40,887 nt of DNA from Bacteroidales bacterium (GCA_017645985.1 JAGCNK010000207.1:1-40887); one strand, 5' to 3'; positions 1 through 7,588 are shown, counted from the first letter of the stretch. Notes: generated from the sequence alone by a model not told the origin. Made by a program: numbers and translations.

Positions 1-593
1 ACAGCAATATTATTAAGGCTGTGGCTGAGTTTGACCGTACTACCAAAGAGCAGACTCCCGGCGTTAGTATCAAATATTTCGCAATCGGCAAAAAAGTTTC
101 TGAGCAGATAACCAAACGCGGATTTGATTTGTATAAATCTGATTTTGAGTCGATTGAAAAAGTTTCGTACGAAACCGCTGGAAAAATTGCCCAAGAAATT
201 ACCGATATCTATCTTTCGGGTGAGTTCGACTGTGTTAAGGTTATTTACAACAAGTTTGTAAATGCCGCAGTGCAGAATACCGAAATCGAAAATTTCCTTC
301 CGTTGCAATTTAAAGCCGAGCCGACAAAATTCAAAACAGACTATATTTTTGAGCCAGATAAGATTACAATTGTAAACAAAACTATACCACAATGGCTTAA
401 AACGCAGTTTCTTTCAATCCTTGCCGAAAGTGCTGCTGGCGAGCAAGGTGCGCGAATGACCTCGATGAACAAGGCCACCGACAACGCCACCGAACTTATC
501 AAAGAACTCAACATCAGTTACAACAAAGTACGTCAGGCATCCATCACCAACGAAATTATCGAAATTGTTTCGGGTGCAAACGCGGCTAAGTAA
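1..593 (+). CDS. atpG: F1Fo ATP synthase gamma subunit, 5'-truncated by the window edge
   Basis: This is the central-stalk gamma subunit of F1Fo ATP synthase, which couples proton flow through Fo to ATP synthesis in F1. The reading frame is already open at base 3 and encodes SNIIKAV, matching the conserved N-terminal region of gamma (GLCGxxNxNI), so the true start lies left of the window. The GTG at base 21 is internal and should not be taken as a start. The C-terminal helix contains the family signature around EQGARMTSMNKATDNA, followed by LNISYNKVRQASITNEIIEIVSGA, which pairs with the N-terminal helix in the rotor. The gene ends with TAA at 591-593, and 34 nt separate it from the next gene. 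It is presumably the last gene of an atp operon that lies outside the window. The identification is very secure. Confidence 0.97.
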   Translation, partial: SNIIKAVAEFDRTTKEQTPGVSIKYFAIGKKVSEQITKRGFDLYKSDFESIEKVSYETAGKIAQEITDIYLSGEFDCVKVIYNKFVNAAVQNTEIENFLPLQFKAEPTKFKTDYIFEPDKITIVNKTIPQWLKTQFLSILAESAAGEQGARMTSMNKATDNATELIKELNISYNKVRQASITNEIIEIVSGANAAK

Positions 594-627
594 CTTTTAA
601 TCAGATTACAACACATTATCAAAATAT

Positions 628-1758
628 ATGGCAAAGCAAAATATTTTTACAAGATTCGACAGCATAGTTAAAAACGCAGGTCTAGGCCGCAAGTATGCCT
701 TGCACGCCTATATGCGCTACACCGACCTGTTTACCAAAGAAGACCGCGAACAGGTAGAGAGTTTCCGTAAACTCTACAACGAAAGCGGCAACAACATTAC
801 AGTAATGGAGTCGGCAGGATATTCCGACAACCAAATTGACATAATCGACAGGTTTGTATCTTTTTGTCAAGGTTTGCCGAGCACACGGTTTACAGGTTGG
901 CTGAGATGGTTGTTTAGCCGCCGTCGTGCAATTAAAGAGCGCGAATACAAAGAACTCAATGGTTCGGCTAAGCAGGCTTCGTCGAAGAAAACTCGCAAAG
1001 CGTTTGAAACCGAGAACGATTTCTTGGAAAACCGATATTTTGACCAGCAGCAATATTTTAGCAATAAGTCAGGGCAATTTAAGAAAGATTACCATCACAA
1101 TCAAAAAAGAATTATGCTTTTTAGCGTATCTGTGTCGGTAATATCCGTGCTTTCGGTATTTGTGGGCAATTTGGTTTGCTCCATATTCCATTTCGAGAGT
1201 TCGCCTGAATGGTTAGTAAACGGATTTAGTCTGTTAGTGGCTGTAATTTCCGCTGTTACGGCTTATATATCGTCAAACGACAAACTTTGCCAGAATCTTG
1301 ATTTGTGGGTTCGTTTCCGTGTGGCAAGTGAAAAATTGAAATCGGAATACGCATTGTATCAAGGTCGTTGCGGCGACTACAATATTCCTGGCGACCATAA
1401 GGATGCCGCCGGACACACCGCTGCCGAAAAACGTTTCCGCGAGAATGTGGAGTCTATTGTGCAGGAAGCCAACGATAATTTCACCAAGATATTCCAGAAT
1501 GGTAACGGTAATTCTCAGCCTAACCCAGAAGAGCAGCACCATATTCCAGCCGCTCCAAAACCTGTGGCTCCGCCCCAGATTACAGAGTTAGAAACTAAGC
1601 CTGAAACTAAGCCAGAGAATGTTTCTGAAGATGTTTCTGAAAATGTTCCTGAAGATGCTCCTGGCGGCTATGGCGACGATAGAGCCACCGTATCTGACGA
1701 ACAGACTCCGCCACCTATTTCTGACGATGAGTTCGCAGAAGCGGATTCATTAGGATAG
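628..1758 (+). CDS. SLATT/DUF4231-like two-TM membrane protein with acidic Pro-rich tail
   Basis: This 376-aa protein appears to belong to the SLATT/DUF4231 group of two-transmembrane proteins. The core lies at about residues 135-250: a helix with RYFDQQQYFSNKS, two hydrophobic segments at about 162-183 and 197-214, then WVRFRVASEKLKSEYALYQ. The first 130 residues are basic and not recognised. The last 90 residues are Pro/Glu-rich with short imperfect repeats (ETKPETKPEN, VSEDVSENVPED) and look disordered. Known SLATT families are often effector or pore candidates in nucleotide-dependent conflict systems, but no nucleotide-generating partner is adjacent here. It sits alone between atpG and greA. 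The partial gene at the right edge of the window shares the motifs YFSNKS and LKSEYxLY, so the two are paralogues. Function in this organism is inference. Confidence 0.72.
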   Translation: MAKQNIFTRFDSIVKNAGLGRKYALHAYMRYTDLFTKEDREQVESFRKLYNESGNNITVMESAGYSDNQIDIIDRFVSFCQGLPSTRFTGWLRWLFSRRRAIKEREYKELNGSAKQASSKKTRKAFETENDFLENRYFDQQQYFSNKSGQFKKDYHHNQKRIMLFSVSVSVISVLSVFVGNLVCSIFHFESSPEWLVNGFSLLVAVISAVTAYISSNDKLCQNLDLWVRFRVASEKLKSEYALYQGRCGDYNIPGDHKDAAGHTAAEKRFRENVESIVQEANDNFTKIFQNGNGNSQPNPEEQHHIPAAPKPVAPPQITELETKPETKPENVSEDVSENVPEDAPGGYGDDRATVSDEQTPPPISDDEFAEADSLG

Positions 1759-1816
1759 TTATCCTCTTTTTTGGATGAAAGTTTAAAAAAATTTTTTTTT
1801 ATCTGAAATAAAAACT

Positions 1817-1824
1817 TAACTTTG
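1817..1824 (+). promoter_or_regulatory. Bacteroidota -7 element for greA (TAACTTTG)
   Basis: TAACTTTG matches the TAnnTTTG consensus exactly. It lies after the SLATT-like gene and about 85 nt before the greA ATG. A start site 6-8 nt downstream would fall just ahead of the hairpin that begins at 1836. Confidence 0.65.
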
Positions 1825-1835
1825 CGGTGTACTTG

Positions 1836-1885
1836 GAGAAACCGTAATATAACAATTACGGTTTCTCTTTTGTTTTATTTTTTTT
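1836..1885 (+). terminator. Rho-independent terminator or leader attenuator upstream of greA
   Basis: A perfect 13-bp stem (1836-1848 paired with 1855-1867) encloses a 6-nt loop and runs into a long T-rich tract at 1868-1885. It can terminate the SLATT-like transcript. Because the greA -7 element is at 1817-1824, it also lies at the very 5' end of the greA transcript, so it could act as a leader terminator for greA itself. Confidence 0.8.
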
Positions 1886-1907
1886 GGAACAAAAACAACA
1901 TTTTAAA

Positions 1908-2381
1908 ATGAGCAAAATAACATATCTTACAGAAGAGGGGCTCAAGAAACTTAATGACGAACTCGACCACCTGATTGCTGTGGAACGCCCCAACATATCG
2001 AGACAGATTGCCGAGGCCCGCGAAAAAGGCGACCTCTCGGAAAATGCTGAGTATGACGCCGCTAAAGAGGCACAGGGTCTGCTCGAACTCAAAATCTCCA
2101 AACTTCAGGAGACTATCAAAAACTCGCGCGTGCTCGACAAGTCGCAGATTCAGAGCGACACCGTGCAGATTTTAAGCAAGGTTACTATTCAGAATGCTAA
2201 GAATAAGGCTAAAATGACTTACACACTCGTGGCCGAAACCGAAGCCAACCTCAAAGAAGGCAAGATTTCGATTGAGACTCCCATCGCCAAAGGACTTCTG
2301 GGCAAGAAAGTGGGCGAAACAGTGAAAATCAAAATTCCCGCTGGCGAAACCGAGTTCACTATTCTCGACATTAGTATCTAG
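1908..2381 (+). CDS. greA: Transcription elongation factor GreA
   Basis: GreA rescues backtracked RNA polymerase by inserting its coiled-coil tip into the secondary channel and stimulating cleavage of the extruded RNA 3' end. The 157-aa product has the usual length. The N-terminal coiled coil carries the acidic tip signature GDLSENAEYDAAKEAQ, with tip acidic residues at about D42 and E45. The C-terminal FKBP-like domain ends in GETEFTILDI. I chose the ATG at 1908; a TTG at 1884 in the same frame would add eight non-conserved residues and lies in the terminator's T tract. A promoter and a strong hairpin directly precede the gene. The HIT-family gene follows 47 nt downstream and may be co-transcribed. 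Confidence 0.96.
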   Translation: MSKITYLTEEGLKKLNDELDHLIAVERPNISRQIAEAREKGDLSENAEYDAAKEAQGLLELKISKLQETIKNSRVLDKSQIQSDTVQILSKVTIQNAKNKAKMTYTLVAETEANLKEGKISIETPIAKGLLGKKVGETVKIKIPAGETEFTILDISI

Positions 2382-2428
2382 TTGATAGTTAACAGTTGAA
2401 AATTCATAATTTGTAATACATATTTATT

Positions 2429-2821
2429 ATGGCAACAATATTTACACGTATTATCAATGGCGAGATTCCTTGCTACAAGATTGCTGAAAACGACGAGTTT
2501 TTCGCTTTCTTGGATATCAATCCCGTGCAGAAGGGTCACACCCTCGTAGTACCCAAGGAAGAGGTTAGCTACATATTTGACATCAACGACGACAAGCTCG
2601 GCCGATATATGGCTTTTGCAAAACGTGTTGCCGCCGCCATCAAGGCTGCTGTTCCCTGTATCAAGGTGGGCATAGCTGTGGTGGGATTGGAAGTGCCTCA
2701 TTCGCACATCCACCTTATTCCGCTCAACGAGGTTAACGACCTCAACTTCGAGCATAAGATGACACTCCCAAAAGAGGAGATGGAGCAGATAGCTCAAAAT
2801 ATCATCAAAAACTTTAAATAG
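2429..2821 (+). CDS. HIT (histidine triad) family hydrolase
   Basis: This is a 130-aa cytosolic protein of the histidine-triad family (Hint/HinT branch). These enzymes hydrolyse nucleoside phosphoramidates or similar adenylated compounds. The N-terminus has the canonical IFTRIINGEIPCYKI, followed by FLDINPVQKGHTLVVPK. The catalytic triad motif HSHIHLIP is at residues 91-98, with the last His of HxHxH as the expected nucleophile. Length and architecture are normal for a single-domain HIT protein. A second triad position that is V or L in many relatives reads GLEVPHSH here. The gene follows greA on the same strand and is closed by a terminator-like hairpin. The specific substrate cannot be read from sequence. 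Confidence 0.92.
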   Translation: MATIFTRIINGEIPCYKIAENDEFFAFLDINPVQKGHTLVVPKEEVSYIFDINDDKLGRYMAFAKRVAAAIKAAVPCIKVGIAVVGLEVPHSHIHLIPLNEVNDLNFEHKMTLPKEEMEQIAQNIIKNFK

Positions 2822-2839
2822 CAATTAGTTACACATCAT

Positions 2840-2870
2840 AAGACCGGCTTAATAAACCGGTCTTTTATTT
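2840..2870 (+). terminator. Terminator hairpin between HIT gene and uppP
   Basis: An 8-bp GC-containing stem (2840-2847 with 2857-2864) and a 9-nt loop are followed by TTTATTTTAT. It lies 19 nt after the HIT stop codon and only about 17 nt before the uppP ATG. Confidence 0.75.
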
Positions 2871-2886
2871 TATACTCAAAAATCAA

Positions 2887-3741
2887 ATGGGAACATTAGA
2901 GGCTTTTATTTTAGGTATAGTACAAGGACTTACAGAATTTCTTCCGGTCAGCAGCAGCGGACATTTGGAGATAGGTCAGCATTTGTTGAACGTGGGCGAT
3001 GCCGGCGGACTTACTTTCGACATCGTGGTGCACGTGGCTACAGTGCTTGCCACAATCACTATTTTCCGTAAGGAGATTTGGGCTTTGATTATCGGATTTT
3101 TCAAGAAACTTAATCCCGATACCGACCTTCCGCTCTGGCGCAGGCTCAACGACGCTCAGCGTTATGTTATTCTTATTGTGATTTCTATGATTCCGATCGG
3201 AATTGTAGGATTGTGTTTTAAAGACAAGGTGGAGGAGATATTCGCGTCGAGCATTGTGGTGGTGGGCTGCTGCCTGATTGTTACCTCGATATTGCTGGCT
3301 CTCACTCACTTTTTCAAGTCTGATCCCGACAAGGAGAAAAAAGAGATTTCGCCTCTCAATGCTTTTATTATCGGTATAGCTCAGTCGATAGCAGTATTGC
3401 CTGGACTTTCGCGCTCGGGCAGCACCATAGCCACAGGACTTCTTCTTGGCAACAAGCGCGAGAATGTGGCTCAGTTCTCATTCCTTATGGTTATTCCTCC
3501 GATTTTGGGAGAGGCTCTGTTGGACTTTAAGCACATAGTAGCCCCCTCGGCAGAATATCTTGCCGAGCACGGTGCAACGGCTCAGATTCCTGTAGCAGCA
3601 TTGTTGGTAGGCTTTGTAGCCGCCTTTGTCAGCGGCTGTTTCGCCTGCAAATGGATGGTGCAGCTGATTAAGAAGTGCAAACTTATCTACTTCGCAATCT
3701 ACTGCTTTGTAATGGGATTGATCTGTATTACTTTGTTGTAG
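2887..3741 (+). CDS. uppP: Undecaprenyl-diphosphatase UppP (BacA family)
   Basis: UppP is an integral membrane phosphatase that dephosphorylates undecaprenyl pyrophosphate to recycle the lipid carrier for peptidoglycan and surface polysaccharides; overexpression gives bacitracin resistance. The 284-aa product starts with EAFILGIVQGLTEFLPVSSSGH, which contains the first conserved active-site motif (residues 17-26). The second motif GLSRSGST lies near residues 174-181. Multiple hydrophobic segments span the protein, as expected. No recognisable -7 element fits between the preceding hairpin and the ATG, so it may depend on read-through from greA/HIT or on a non-consensus promoter. Its last 14 nt overlap the convergent lipoprotein gene. 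Confidence 0.95.
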   Translation: MGTLEAFILGIVQGLTEFLPVSSSGHLEIGQHLLNVGDAGGLTFDIVVHVATVLATITIFRKEIWALIIGFFKKLNPDTDLPLWRRLNDAQRYVILIVISMIPIGIVGLCFKDKVEEIFASSIVVVGCCLIVTSILLALTHFFKSDPDKEKKEISPLNAFIIGIAQSIAVLPGLSRSGSTIATGLLLGNKRENVAQFSFLMVIPPILGEALLDFKHIVAPSAEYLAEHGATAQIPVAALLVGFVAAFVSGCFACKWMVQLIKKCKLIYFAIYCFVMGLICITLL

Positions 3742-4315
3742 CCTCCTCGGTCTCCTTCTCTTTGTAGACGGGCTGTACCACAGTTTTGTCTTTATATTTG
3801 AATACGTTTACGCGCTCGGAGGTGATTAGCTTGGTGGTATCCTCCTCGTAGGCGCGTATAACAACGCCGTTGTAGGTGAGCTTGTGGACATAAATCAGAA
3901 TGTCGTAAGTGTCCAATGTGTCATATTTGTATTCAACGTCGATGGTGTCGAGCAGATAAGGAGTGTGAACGAAGTATCTGAAATGGGTGCTGTCGTAGCA
4001 GCCTTTGTTGAAGCTGTACCAGTATGTCTTGCCGTCGGAGTCTTTGCCGATTCCGTCGTAGTTGCTCAAAAACAGATTGTTAGACGTAGCCGATCTCAGC
4101 GAAATATCAGGCTTCTCTTCTACATACGATATGGGATAGGTGGCAGACTTGTTGAAGTCTATCATCGAATTGCCGGTGCTATCGTAAAAATAGTATGGAA
4201 TTGTATTAGAATAGATGAAATATCTGTTTGCATCATCGGAACTGTTGTCAAATTTGTCGGAGCAAGCGCTCATTATTAAGCCAAATAACAGTGTAGGTAA
4301 AAGAAACTTTTTCAT
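3728..4315 (-). CDS. Lipoprotein of unknown function
   Basis: This is a predicted 195-aa SPII lipoprotein that I do not recognise. The start was set at 4315, which gives MKKFLLPTLLFGLIMSACSD: a basic n-region, a hydrophobic core and a lipobox ending in Cys18. The longer open frame to 4363 would bury this signal. A TATTTTTG element (4339-4346, minus strand) fits the TAnnTTTG consensus just upstream. The mature part is rich in Tyr, Asp and Thr (for example YKYDTLDTYDILIYVHKL) and looks like a beta-rich exported domain. The C-terminus is charged (KEKETEEATTK). It is convergent with uppP and overlaps it by 14 nt. It is downstream of the GT2 gene on the same strand but has its own apparent promoter. 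Confidence 0.72.
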   Translation of the reverse strand: MKKFLLPTLLFGLIMSACSDKFDNSSDDANRYFIYSNTIPYYFYDSTGNSMIDFNKSATYPISYVEEKPDISLRSATSNNLFLSNYDGIGKDSDGKTYWYSFNKGCYDSTHFRYFVHTPYLLDTIDVEYKYDTLDTYDILIYVHKLTYNGVVIRAYEEDTTKLITSERVNVFKYKDKTVVQPVYKEKETEEATTK

Positions 4316-4338
4316 ACAAGATTGTTTTAAATTTTTGA

Positions 4339-4346
4339 CAAAAATA
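4339..4346 (-). promoter_or_regulatory. Putative -7 element for the 3728-4315 lipoprotein gene
   Basis: The minus strand reads TATTTTTG, an exact TAnnTTTG match 24 nt upstream of the chosen ATG. The upstream TTTG candidate sits closer than the usual 19 bp, so the call is moderate. Confidence 0.4.
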
Positions 4347-4393
4347 GACATAATAATTGTCAAATGTGCATCAATTGTGTTAAATGATTCTGA

Positions 4394-5137
4394 TTATCTG
4401 CAAAAAAATTGCCCTAGCTTGCGTAAGTTCTTGAATATCAATGTTACTATTCCGCCTATTTTGTTGGTGCGGGCGGCACGGAGATCTTCGCGCATTTTTT
4501 GGCAGATGTTTCTGAACGAACGGTTGCTTATGCCCCCTGTACGCATCTTAACAGCGGTTATGGGGCAGTACGTTAGCTTGAAACCTGGTTTTGATACAAA
4601 GCGCATCATTAGGTCGTAGTCGGCTGCTATTCGGTACGATGTGTCGAACACGCCGTAAGATTCGTATGCAGTTTTCTTGGCAAAGAATGTCGGGTGCGGC
4701 GGCATCCATCCGTATTTCAACCGTTTTGGCTTGAACTCGCCCGAATGCCAGTAGCGAACCACTTTGTCCACATTCTCTTTGGCTACATATTCAAGGTCGG
4801 CGTATGCTGCGTCGGAGTTTTCTTGCTCTATTGCCGATACCATCTGGCTCAGTACGTTGTTTGACGCAAAAATGTCGTCGGCGTGCAAGAATGCTATTAT
4901 GTCGCCAGTGGCCAAGGATATGCCCTTGTTGGCTGCGTAGTACATGCCTTGGTCGGGTTCTGATTGCAGGATGTCGGGATTGAACTGCTTTATTATATAT
5001 AAGGTGTTGTCGGTGCTGGCTCCGTCGATAACGATATGCTCCTTGTTGGGATAGTCTTGCGTCTGAAACGACCGCATCGCATCGGCAATAGTCGCCTCGT
5101 TGTTTTTGCAGAGCGTAATTACCGAAATCTTAAGCAT
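4394..5137 (-). CDS. Family 2 glycosyltransferase
   Basis: This is a 247-aa GT-A fold, family 2 glycosyltransferase. It probably adds a sugar from a nucleotide donor to a surface polysaccharide or glycolipid precursor on the cytoplasmic face. The N-terminus is canonical (MLKISVITLCKNNEATIADAM). VIDGASTDNT (about 37-46) contains the first conserved Asp and HADD (85-88) is the metal-binding DxD-like motif. GWMPPHPTFFAKK and RIAADYDLMMRF provide the acceptor-side motif seen in WcaA-like enzymes. Its start overlaps the end of the WcaF-like acetyltransferase by 8 nt, so the two are translationally coupled. They follow panC and panD in the same run. The sugar and acceptor cannot be inferred. Confidence 0.9.
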   Translation of the reverse strand: MLKISVITLCKNNEATIADAMRSFQTQDYPNKEHIVIDGASTDNTLYIIKQFNPDILQSEPDQGMYYAANKGISLATGDIIAFLHADDIFASNNVLSQMVSAIEQENSDAAYADLEYVAKENVDKVVRYWHSGEFKPKRLKYGWMPPHPTFFAKKTAYESYGVFDTSYRIAADYDLMMRFVSKPGFKLTYCPITAVKMRTGGISNRSFRNICQKMREDLRAARTNKIGGIVTLIFKNLRKLGQFFCR

Positions 5138-5684
5138 TTATCTCCCTCTCCTTTATTTTGGTTGCTGGATTGCCCTTATATATTCCGTAAGGCTGCATTT
5201 CGGAGGACGCTGTGCTGCCTGCCGAAAGTACCGAATGGCTGCGGCATACAGTGCCGGCTGTAACTACCGATTTGGCGCAAATCCATACGCCGTCTTCAAT
5301 TGTTATCGGTGCTGTTATTAGGTAAAAATCAGTACTTTTGGTGTTGTGACTTCCAGTTTCGATTAAAGCTCCTTGCGATATGCAGCAGTTGCTTCCGATG
5401 GTCACCTGCGCCAAATTGTCGATCCATACTTCTTCGCCAATCCACGAATTGTCGCCTATGGCCAGCAGCCACGGATATTTGATATTTACTCGTGGTTTTA
5501 TCACCACTCCTCTGCCAATTTTGGCTCCGAATATCTTCAGTATCAAGCGCTTGATGCCGTTGAACGGGAAAAACGGCGACATAAGGAGCGTGTAGTTTAC
5601 AATGTACCACAACGCCCTTGTTATCACGTTGCGCCCGGGCGTGTAGCCGTGCTTGGAGTATGAGGACAAATCGGTTGTTTTCAA
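5130..5684 (-). CDS. WcaF-like hexapeptide-repeat acetyltransferase
   Basis: This 184-aa protein resembles WcaF, the colanic-acid-type O-acetyltransferase, a left-handed beta-helix enzyme that uses acetyl-CoA. The N-terminal part has the characteristic family sequence ALWYIVNYTLLMSPFFPFNGIKRLILKIFGAKIGRGVVIKPRVNI in segments around residues 25-70. This is followed by hexapeptide-repeat turns (IGDNSWIGEEVWIDNL, VTIGSNCCISQGALI). ETGSHN holds the likely catalytic His, and IYKGNPATKI is the typical C-terminal motif. Its ATG directly abuts the panD stop codon with no spacer, and its end overlaps the glycosyltransferase start by 8 nt. With the GT2 partner it probably modifies a surface glycan. Calling it wcaF itself would over-specify the pathway. 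Confidence 0.88.
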   Translation of the reverse strand: MKTTDLSSYSKHGYTPGRNVITRALWYIVNYTLLMSPFFPFNGIKRLILKIFGAKIGRGVVIKPRVNIKYPWLLAIGDNSWIGEEVWIDNLAQVTIGSNCCISQGALIETGSHNTKSTDFYLITAPITIEDGVWICAKSVVTAGTVCRSHSVLSAGSTASSEMQPYGIYKGNPATKIKEREINA

Positions 5685-6038
5685 TTACTTGACTAACTTG
5701 TTGGTGGCGGTGTCGGGAAATATCACGCTCGGTTTGAATTTCTTGGCCTCTTCAAAGTCCATAGAAGCGTACGAGATAATGATCACGATGTCGCCCGGAA
5801 GCACTTTTCTTGCCGCCGGACCGTTGAGGCAGATGCAGCCGCTGCCGTGCTCGCCGCGTATCACGTAGGTTTCCAACCGCTCGCCGTTGTTGATGTTTAC
5901 TACCTGAACTTTTTCGTTATCGATAATATTGGCGGCATCCATCAACTCGCCGTCGATGGTGATGCTGCCAATATAGTCTAAGTTTGCCTGTGTAACGGTT
6001 ACACGGTGTATTTTCGACTTTAATACTTCTATATTCAT
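5685..6038 (-). CDS. panD: Aspartate 1-decarboxylase (pyruvoyl-dependent)
   Basis: PanD decarboxylates L-aspartate to beta-alanine for pantothenate synthesis in the cytoplasm. The 117-aa proenzyme contains the self-cleavage site YIGSITID, where the Gly24-Ser25 bond is processed to generate the N-terminal pyruvoyl cofactor of the alpha chain. Other family segments are visible: LMDAANIIDNEKVQVVNINNG, ETYVIRGEHGSGCICLNGPAAR and PGDIVIIISYA. It lies 5 nt downstream of panC, and the WcaF-like gene starts immediately after its stop. The panC-panD pairing supplies both substrates of pantothenate formation in one transcript. Confidence 0.97.
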   Translation of the reverse strand: MNIEVLKSKIHRVTVTQANLDYIGSITIDGELMDAANIIDNEKVQVVNINNGERLETYVIRGEHGSGCICLNGPAARKVLPGDIVIIISYASMDFEEAKKFKPSVIFPDTATNKLVK

Positions 6039-6043
6039 TTGGT

Positions 6044-6889
6044 TTACAAAAGGATATTGTCGATAAGTCGTGTCTTGCCGTCGTATACGGTGATGCAGAT
6101 AACCGCATTTTTGGGTTTGTCGCCAGGAATCGGAAGCAGGGTGTCGCGGTCGGCAATCTCCACATATTCGAGGCAGAGGTTGGCGTCGGTGGCAATGTTC
6201 TGCTTGATGAAGTCTCTGATTTGTTTCTGCGATGCTCCGTTGTCAGCCATTTCCTTAGCCTCAAAAAGAGTCTTGGAAATCAGCAACGCGCTTTTGCGCT
6301 GTTCGGGCGAAAGATGCACGTTGCGGCTGCTGAGGGCAAGGCCGTCGGTTTCGCGCTTGATGGGGCACGATACAATCTCACCTTCAAAGTCGGGCATATA
6401 TTTGCGCACCATGGCTTTCACTACAGCTATCTGCTGGTAGTCTTTTTGTCCGAAGTATGCGCGGTCGGGCTCCACAATGGCAAGCAGCTTGCTTACCACC
6501 TGGCATACGCCGTTGAAATGTCCCGGACGGTATTTGCCTTCCATCACTTCAGCCACCTTGCCGAGCGAGAACACGCGGGTGTCGGGCTCTGGATACATCT
6601 CCTCAACCGAGGGGGCGAACACTATGTCGCACGAGTTTTTTTCCAACAGTGCGAAGTCGGCGTCGGGGTCGCGGGGATATTTTTCAAGATCCTCCTTGTT
6701 GTTAAACTGTGTGGGGTTCACAAAAATGCTCACCACAGTGATGTCGTTGTCTTTGTTGGCCTGCTCCACAAGCGACATGTGTCCTTGGTGCAGTGCTCCC
6801 ATTGTGGGAACAAATCCTACTGTCTTTGACTGCGAACGAAGCTTTTGAAGCCTCTGTTTCAGCGAATCGATTTCTTTGAATATTTCCAT
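6044..6889 (-). CDS. panC: Pantothenate synthetase
   Basis: PanC condenses pantoate with beta-alanine using ATP, through a pantoyl-adenylate intermediate. The 281-aa protein has the nucleotidyltransferase HxGH-type motif in VGFVPTMGALHQGHMSLV near residues 24-41. Further family motifs are VVSIFVNPTQFNNKEDLEKYPR, YRPGHFNGVCQVVSKLL, ARAYFGQKD-type residues (DRAYFGQKDYQQ) and GLALSSRNVHLSP. Length is typical. It is the first gene of panC-panD-wcaF-like-GT2 and is preceded by a perfect -7 element at 6914-6921. The identification is very secure. Confidence 0.97.
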   Translation of the reverse strand: MEIFKEIDSLKQRLQKLRSQSKTVGFVPTMGALHQGHMSLVEQANKDNDITVVSIFVNPTQFNNKEDLEKYPRDPDADFALLEKNSCDIVFAPSVEEMYPEPDTRVFSLGKVAEVMEGKYRPGHFNGVCQVVSKLLAIVEPDRAYFGQKDYQQIAVVKAMVRKYMPDFEGEIVSCPIKRETDGLALSSRNVHLSPEQRKSALLISKTLFEAKEMADNGASQKQIRDFIKQNIATDANLCLEYVEIADRDTLLPIPGDKPKNAVICITVYDGKTRLIDNILL

Positions 6890-6913
6890 GTAGACTGTTT
6901 AAAAATTCGGGTG

Positions 6914-6921
6914 CAAAATTA
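6914..6921 (-). promoter_or_regulatory. -7 element for panC (TAATTTTG)
   Basis: The minus strand reads TAATTTTG, an exact TAnnTTTG match ending 25 nt upstream of the panC ATG and just after the stop of the next minus-strand gene. Confidence 0.6.
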
Positions 6922-6934
6922 AATAAAAAAACTC

Positions 6935-7375
6935 TTATTTGAGCAGGATGGAAAACTCCTTGGTGCCGGCAAACTCTACCTGGGTGTCGTTGGCCTTGCA
7001 TTTGATCTGCACTTCCCACCAGCCCTGGCGTGCGTTTTTCTTCTCGCACTTAACGTACACAAGGTTGTTTTCTGCCTCTGAAAGGTTGGCGTTTACTGTG
7101 GTGGTGCCCATCAGGGTTTTCTTGGTGCTCATATAGTAGTACCAGCGGAATTCAAAGCTTACGTTTTCGGTGTTGAGCTTGAGCAGCTCGGGCAGGCTGA
7201 ATACCGCCTCCAAGTCAAGGTCGGTCGAGAGCTTTACGCCTTCGGTCTTGGCTTCCTTGAGGGTTACCTTGTTGCCTCCGCAGTTGAATATCACTTGTGC
7301 CGGTGTAACTTCGGTCTGCGCCTGGATGCCTGCGGCCGCAAACAGCGCTATCAACAACATAGTTATTATTTTCAT
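6935..7375 (-). CDS. Small secreted protein of unknown function
   Basis: This 146-aa protein starts with an evident signal peptide (MKIITMLLIALFAAAGIQAQ, cleavage expected after about residue 18-20). It has no lipobox, so it is probably periplasmic or secreted. The mature part looks like a single beta-sandwich domain with repeated strand-like segments (VSFEFRWYYYM, NNLVYVKCEKKN, GWWEVQIKCKAN, AGTKEFSILLK). Three Cys residues are visible. The pattern of a Trp-containing strand followed by a final F-S-I strand resembles Ig-like exported domains, but no family is recognised. It is divergent from the papain-like peptidase gene across a 213-nt gap. A role as an inhibitor or partner of that enzyme is possible but only by position. 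Confidence 0.7.
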   Translation of the reverse strand: MKIITMLLIALFAAAGIQAQTEVTPAQVIFNCGGNKVTLKEAKTEGVKLSTDLDLEAVFSLPELLKLNTENVSFEFRWYYYMSTKKTLMGTTTVNANLSEAENNLVYVKCEKKNARQGWWEVQIKCKANDTQVEFAGTKEFSILLK

Positions 7376-7531
7376 AGTTCAAACAGTTTTTAAGATTAGT
7401 TGCAAATTTTTTGCCGAAATGAACCGACAGATTGTTAATCTATTTTAAGTTACCGAGTTTTAATCTCTATTAAATGATTAAAAATCGCGGTAAAGTTAGA
7501 AATTATTATCCATATATATATCCTTTATTCG

Positions 7532-7539
7532 TATATTTG
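7532..7539 (+). promoter_or_regulatory. -7 element for the cysteine peptidase gene (TATATTTG)
   Basis: TATATTTG matches TAnnTTTG exactly, 49 nt upstream of the peptidase ATG. The rest of the 7376-7588 gap is AT-rich, and I found no clear -7 element for the divergent gene in it. Confidence 0.5.
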
Positions 7540-7588
7540 TATTCGCAATAAATCTATAAACAATATAAACAACCAATTCAACACAGAA

